Shown here: one piece after another, positions 60,117-64,000 of the stretch
Numbering within the stretch: the stretch's first letter is position 1
Layout: every line of letters begins with the position of its first letter
NCBI GenBank assembly: GCA_024752435.1
Contig: CP103034.1
Location: 992,001-1,056,000, forward strand
Source of the DNA: Allantophomopsis cytisporea
Taxonomy: Eukaryota; Ascomycota; Leotiomycetes; Phacidiales; Phacidiaceae
DNA length: 64,000 nt
Reading direction: 5' to 3'
Program-made: the position numbers and the translations under genes
The notes under the pieces: generated by a model
The model's database searches: none
What the model was told of the DNA's origin: nothing
The model's input: the letters and a program-made list of their open reading frames with translations, nothing else

Positions 60117-61274
60117 TTAAAGATTACCCAATCTTCGTCGCAAGTTTCGTGTTTTTCTCATCAATTTCTTGTATTTGTGCTTCTTCATCTTCAACTTTCT
60201 TTGTCTCTTCACGCTGATAGCAAAGATCTCGTTCTTGTCGCCAACTCTGCTCTTCTCCTGCATGCTTCGCTCCCGTCTGTGGTTCACTCTCTCCCTGTAG
60301 CTCGTAGGAACGCTCTTGTTCTCGATATCATTCTGGCCTGGCACGACATTCTCTTCGATCATGAATGGCGAGCTTGTTGCCGTATAAGATCTCTCACCAT
60401 TCTCATCAGTGGATTCCTCGATCGTAAGCATCGTATGATAAGTCTTGTGCGCCTGGTTGGCTGGGGTTTGGGTAAGTTCCAGCGCCTCGATACCAGCGGC
60501 GAGCGACTCCTCGGTGTTCATTGGTACTGGTGGCGGTGGTGGCTGGAAGTGAGGGAAGTTATTGTTTAGAATGTGGTCTGGAAATGGGAGAAGAGCATTG
60601 GATGGCTGGTCCAGATGGCGCACTTCAATGACATTCTGTGGAGAGCTGCCACCGATGGCTTGTCGGAGCTGATCAGCCTCGGACCACTGATCTTGTTGCG
60701 CTGTTTGCGCTTCGAGTTGCGAGACAGTGCCCGAGAGGGTAGCTATTACGTCGGAGCGGTTTGCGCGTGTGCGGGCCGTGAAGATGCTGTTGAAGGCTTC
60801 GGTGCTGACTGCTTTTGGCCAGTTGGAGGTCACAGAGATAGGTCGGTGGAGAGACCAGAAGGAAGATGTGTGGATGTCTACAAGTGTTAGTAATTCGCAT
60901 CACTTGAAGAAGAAAAACATACTTGCGGCTTTGATGTGACCAGTGCTTGGTACACTGGGCAAGTTTTGCATAGACTCATCGCGACCTTTGACAGTACACG
61001 CATCTACAACCTCCTTTGCCTTTCTTTTCGACTTCGTCACTGCCTTCTTCTCGTTCGACTTTGGTGAAGATGAGGTTGGCGTTTGACCCTCTATGCGTTT
61101 GGAGCCATCAGCAGGGCTGGAAGGCTTGGAGGAAGAATACCGTCTTTGAGGGCGGTAGGAAGCAGTATGGTGAATAGTGGCTCGGGAGGTGATGGTGACT
61201 GCGCAGCCGTTTAAAGTAGAAGGCGCATTAAAGGCTATCCGCCGTACAGAAGAGGACATCATTGTCATGCCCAC
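60117..61274 (-). CDS. COX24: mitochondrial small-subunit ribosomal protein mS38 (Cox24/AURKAIP1 family)
   Basis: The last 35 residues (FAISVKRQRKLKMKKHKYKK and LMRKTRNLRRRLGNL) are the hallmark of the Cox24/AURKAIP1 C-terminal domain, a basic helix that in the mitoribosome (mS38) runs along the rRNA of the decoding region. The exons are 60923-61274 and 60117-60877 with a 45-nt intron (join IKAANIHTSSFWSLHRPIS), giving 370 residues. The N-terminus is rich in Arg, Ser and Thr with few acids (VRRIAFNAPS, RATIHHTASYRPQRRYSS), a typical matrix-targeting leader that probably ends near residue 48. The middle is poorly conserved, with a Pro run (PPPPPVPMNTEE). The first ATG gives MGMTMMSSSVRR; the Met residues at positions 3, 5 and 6 are alternative starts. 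Confidence 0.9.
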
Positions 61275-62480
61275 TTTGTTTGTAGGTGTTTGAGGACTGG
61301 GGCGTTATCAACTTGCGTTGTCAGTCATGCGCTTTGCAGCTACTACCGGAATGCATTTCCAGAGAGGCAAGTCTAGCGGCCGCACAGCTCACACAGTCAC
61401 GTGCTACATACCCGGGCCGCAAACACCCGAGCTAGGTCCGGCTTGACGACATATGATCGAACTTCAGGTTCACTCACACATTTCTGTTATGGTCTCACAA
61501 ACAAATGGGTGTCCTCACATCAAATAAGAGTAACAAAATTTTATGCAAATCAATTTCCTAGCAACTCCTAGCTATCAACAACCTATCATTTCATCTGAAG
61601 CTCAGACCAACAACGCCTTTATAGTAGCCATGCGAAATTCTTCGTTTATCATGCAGCTTCGTAGCATCGTGCAATCGTTGTGTCCTTGAGCTTATGGTGT
61701 TGAGTGAAACAAATCAAATCCAACTCCTTTTGATGCACAGCCCGTCGTATTTCCTTCTATTTCTTTCTCTTATCATAATATATCTTCTGTAAAGAAGAAA
61801 CAAACAAACACAGCAAACATTAGGAACAAGCCCCTCCCCCCTATGAGCTAGATAAAGCAAATCAAAGAAAACACACTCAATTAACATCTCAAACCGAAAA
61901 AGGAAATAAAGAGAGAGAAAAAGCAAAAAGAAAGAAAACAAGACTTTGCGGTCATTATACAATTAGGCTGAGAGGTTAGAATCTCAAGGAGCCAGATCAT
62001 AACACATGGACCTGAAATCCAGAATGATTAAACGTCGCAAATATGGCCACCGACCATAGCAAATTATTAGAGGTTTTTGTTTTGGTGATTGACAAGCCAA
62101 GATCTTTGGAGGTTTCATGTTTTCGAATTTGGGTCGGAGAAGACTAATAACGACTCGACCAAGACATGACCAGCGTGTCAAAGTGTAGAGTGTTCGAAGT
62201 CAAGCAGACAGAAAATCGAAGACGACATGACCAGTAGTAAGATCCAGTGCCAAATAGTATAAGAGGGCGATTCTCGACAAGAAGAAAGAAGGTGAAAGGT
62301 AGAAGTCAAAACCGAATTGTGTAGATATAGCGACCAAGCACCAGAAGAAAGAAGGTAGAAGGTAGAAGTTTGCGGAGCTAGAGGCCGAACGCACAATGTA
62401 TGGAAAAAAGAGGTGATTGTATGACGGACAGCTGCAAAAGCTGTTATCGAGTATTTTGCGATATGCGTGAATCGGCGCGT
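61275..62480. other. noncoding stretch, strand-asymmetric
   Basis: About 1.2 kb. Positions 61,800-61,960 are strongly purine-rich on the plus strand (AAAGAAA, GAGAGA runs), and 62,250-62,370 have repeated GAAGAAAGAAGGT units. This is probably the pyrimidine-rich 3' UTR of the downstream minus-strand gene plus the mS38 promoter. No gene is supported. Confidence 0.5.
62275..62368. repeat. imperfect AGAAGAAAGAAGGT(A/G)-type direct repeats
   Basis: The block AGAAGAAAGAAGGTGAAAGGTAGAAG recurs as AGAAGAAAGAAGGTAGAAGGTAGAAG about 60 bases later, apparently a local duplication in noncoding DNA. Confidence 0.6.
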
Positions 62481-64000
62481 TTACTTGTAATGAGTGGCGA
62501 GATACCAGACGAGGGCGACAAGTCCAATAGTTAGGATCGAAGCTGTAGCACATCCCAAACCAAGTGCAATTCGCTTTTGCTTCGCACCGAGTTGCTCGAT
62601 TTCACCATGAGTGATTTGGCGAATGAGAGGGTCAAAGGCGCCAAACCAGTACAAGATCCAGAAGGGACCTGGAACGATGACACAAAGGACAAGGAAGAGC
62701 CAGGAAAGATTGTTCTGACGACGGAGCAAATTGGGGTCTTCGATAATGTGCGAGCGTCCTGTTGGAAGAAGAGGTGGTTGTATATCGAGGATGAGTGAAC
62801 CTTGTTCCTGTGCTTCACGGCGCCTATTGTTTGTTCGAATGATTGCCATCTGTACAGCAGTGTATTGATCCGACCACATTGGATCTCTGAATTGGAAGCC
62901 CGACATATTTCTGGAAGGAGTGTTGTTTGACTGGCTGTTGTTTGATGTATGGTTCTGTGGTGAATTATTATTCGGTACACTGAGTTGTTGTGTTGTGGTT
63001 GATGGATAGTGTCCGTTAAGTCCTGGTAAGATTGGGATGCGTGGCCAAGGTCTAAGGGTCACAGGATGTACGTTAGATCCAGGGCAAGGTCTGTGGGATT
63101 TGCCAGGAATTGTTGCGTCTGTACCTGACCTAATGAGTTGCTCGGTGGAATGATTTGCCTGACGTTCACTTGCACGAAGTCTACGATAGAAGAATGCTCC
63201 AGGCTGACGTCTGATTGGTTGAGCCCGACCTATCGCACCAGGTCCCCGAGAGTCGTGCCTTAGATGAGCAGGTCGCGGAGTGCTGAGAGCTACCATAGGG
63301 AACGACTCATCAGCTTCATTCGCCACGTTCTGGACGTATTGATAGGAATTCAGTGTGCTATTTGAGTCTCCACCAGTGATGTGGACCAAACGATGTGGGT
63401 TTCTTGGTGGATTCGAAGGTGCTGCTACATATCTACTAGAGTTCAAGGAGCTGTTCGAGCCTTCTCCAGTGTAGTGAGTTCCGCGACGAGGATTTCTTTG
63501 TGGGATTGGCGGTGGTAATGAGTCTCTTGGCAATACAACATCAAGTGATTCCTCTTCTTCAACTTCCTCATCGGCTCTATCCCACATATTCGAGCTAGAT
63601 CCCGGGTCATAATCTGTCAAAACTTGTGACTCGGTTACAAAGTTAGTTGACGTAAGGCCGCGAGAATTGGAGGTAGAGCTGTTGGTGTACGGGTCTCTAC
63701 CGAAATCCAGGATCGCTCCACGGGTTGCACCCGTGTTGACGGTCAATTGCTCAGGTGGCGTGGAGTTGAATGGATTTGATGTATTGGCAATCTCCTGTAG
63801 CTCGATCGAGTCTGTGAATGCATTTGGCGGTGGACGCCAAGTTTGTGGACCTGAATTTGACGCATTCACTGACCCTACTTTGAACCGCGTATATTGCGGA
63901 ATCAGAAAATTTTGGTCCATAATACCTTGAACTTGTCGAGACGCATATTTATGGTCATAGCTTTGCACCCCTGGGTGCTGTATAACTGCCTCATAAGATG
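62481..64000 (-). CDS. Ser/Asn-rich protein with two C-terminal membrane segments, 5' end beyond the right edge
   Basis: The frame stays open to the right edge (upstream codons read SYEAVIQHPGVQSYDHKYA), so about 506 residues are visible and the start is missing. Most of the protein is low-complexity, rich in Ser, Asn, Pro and Thr, with two related segments (PPPIPQRNPRRGTHYTGEGS and SNPPRNPHRLVHITGGDSNS), each followed by a SSLNS/STLNS-type turn. The last 150 residues look folded and conserved: FQFRDPMWSDQYTAVQMAII, then TM1 (LSWLFLVLCVIVPGPFWILY), a loop with HGEIEQLGAKQKRIALG and TM2 (ATASILTIGLVALVWYLA), ending THYK. It looks like a fungal-specific membrane protein with a large cytosolic disordered N-terminus. 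I know no function. Confidence 0.75.
   Translation of the reverse strand, partial: SYEAVIQHPGVQSYDHKYASRQVQGIMDQNFLIPQYTRFKVGSVNASNSGPQTWRPPPNAFTDSIELQEIANTSNPFNSTPPEQLTVNTGATRGAILDFGRDPYTNSSTSNSRGLTSTNFVTESQVLTDYDPGSSSNMWDRADEEVEEEESLDVVLPRDSLPPPIPQRNPRRGTHYTGEGSNSSLNSSRYVAAPSNPPRNPHRLVHITGGDSNSTLNSYQYVQNVANEADESFPMVALSTPRPAHLRHDSRGPGAIGRAQPIRRQPGAFFYRRLRASERQANHSTEQLIRSGTDATIPGKSHRPCPGSNVHPVTLRPWPRIPILPGLNGHYPSTTTQQLSVPNNNSPQNHTSNNSQSNNTPSRNMSGFQFRDPMWSDQYTAVQMAIIRTNNRRREAQEQGSLILDIQPPLLPTGRSHIIEDPNLLRRQNNLSWLFLVLCVIVPGPFWILYWFGAFDPLIRQITHGEIEQLGAKQKRIALGLGCATASILTIGLVALVWYLATHYK

Overview
The window is nuclear DNA from a filamentous ascomycete (Pezizomycotina). The evidence is short GT-AG introns (about 45-95 nt, often with a CTRAC branch site), moderately dense single genes on both strands with no operons, and a gene set typical of these fungi: a NoxA-type NADPH oxidase, a single class I myosin with a C-terminal acidic tail, a DUF1399 glycine-rich protein and a Ser/Gly-rich surface protein. 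The style of the genes suggests Leotiomycetes (Helotiales), but that is an inference and was not tested by alignment.

Layout, left to right. Positions 1-6,000: a glutathione reductase running off the left edge, divergent from the COMPASS subunit SWD1, then a convergent DUF1399 protein with a poly-Gly/Cys tail. 6,000-14,350: a mostly AT-rich, gene-poor block with microsatellites, a perfect palindrome and a broken reading frame. Its only convincing gene encodes a small secreted repeat protein whose repeats end in dibasic (Kex2-like) sites. 14,350-31,250: a dense housekeeping segment with CMC1, UTP11, RPB1, a peroxisomal crotonase, an unknown membrane protein, RPC31 with an unusual in-frame upstream ORF, and an HSM3-like proteasome chaperone. 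31,250-43,710: cyclin L, UDP-GlcNAc pyrophosphorylase, a TDG/MUG-type DNA glycosylase, a vacuolar-type zinc transporter and myosin I. 43,710-55,030: a sparse segment in which noxA sits alone between noncoding stretches of 3.7 and 4.4 kb, followed by a Ser/Gly-rich surface protein. 55,900-64,000: a quinone oxidoreductase with a peroxisomal SKL end, the ubiquilin Dsk2, the mitoribosomal protein mS38/Cox24 and a Ser/Asn-rich two-TM protein cut by the right edge.

There is no metabolic cluster. The genes serve transcription (RPB1, RPC31, SWD1, cyclin L), ribosome biogenesis and mitochondrial translation or assembly (UTP11, mS38, CMC1), protein quality control (DSK2, HSM3), redox balance (GLR1, noxA, quinone oxidoreductase), polar growth and cell wall (MYO1, UAP1, noxA, surface proteins), DNA repair (TDG/MUG) and metal homeostasis (ZRC1-like).

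The most unusual items are the Kex2-style repeat protein at 11.8-12.9 kb, the 168-codon ORF separated from RPC31 by one in-frame stop plus four codons, and the poly-Gly/Cys tail at 3.6 kb. Exon boundaries were placed by eye from splice consensus, frame continuity and family resemblance. No alignment or search was run.
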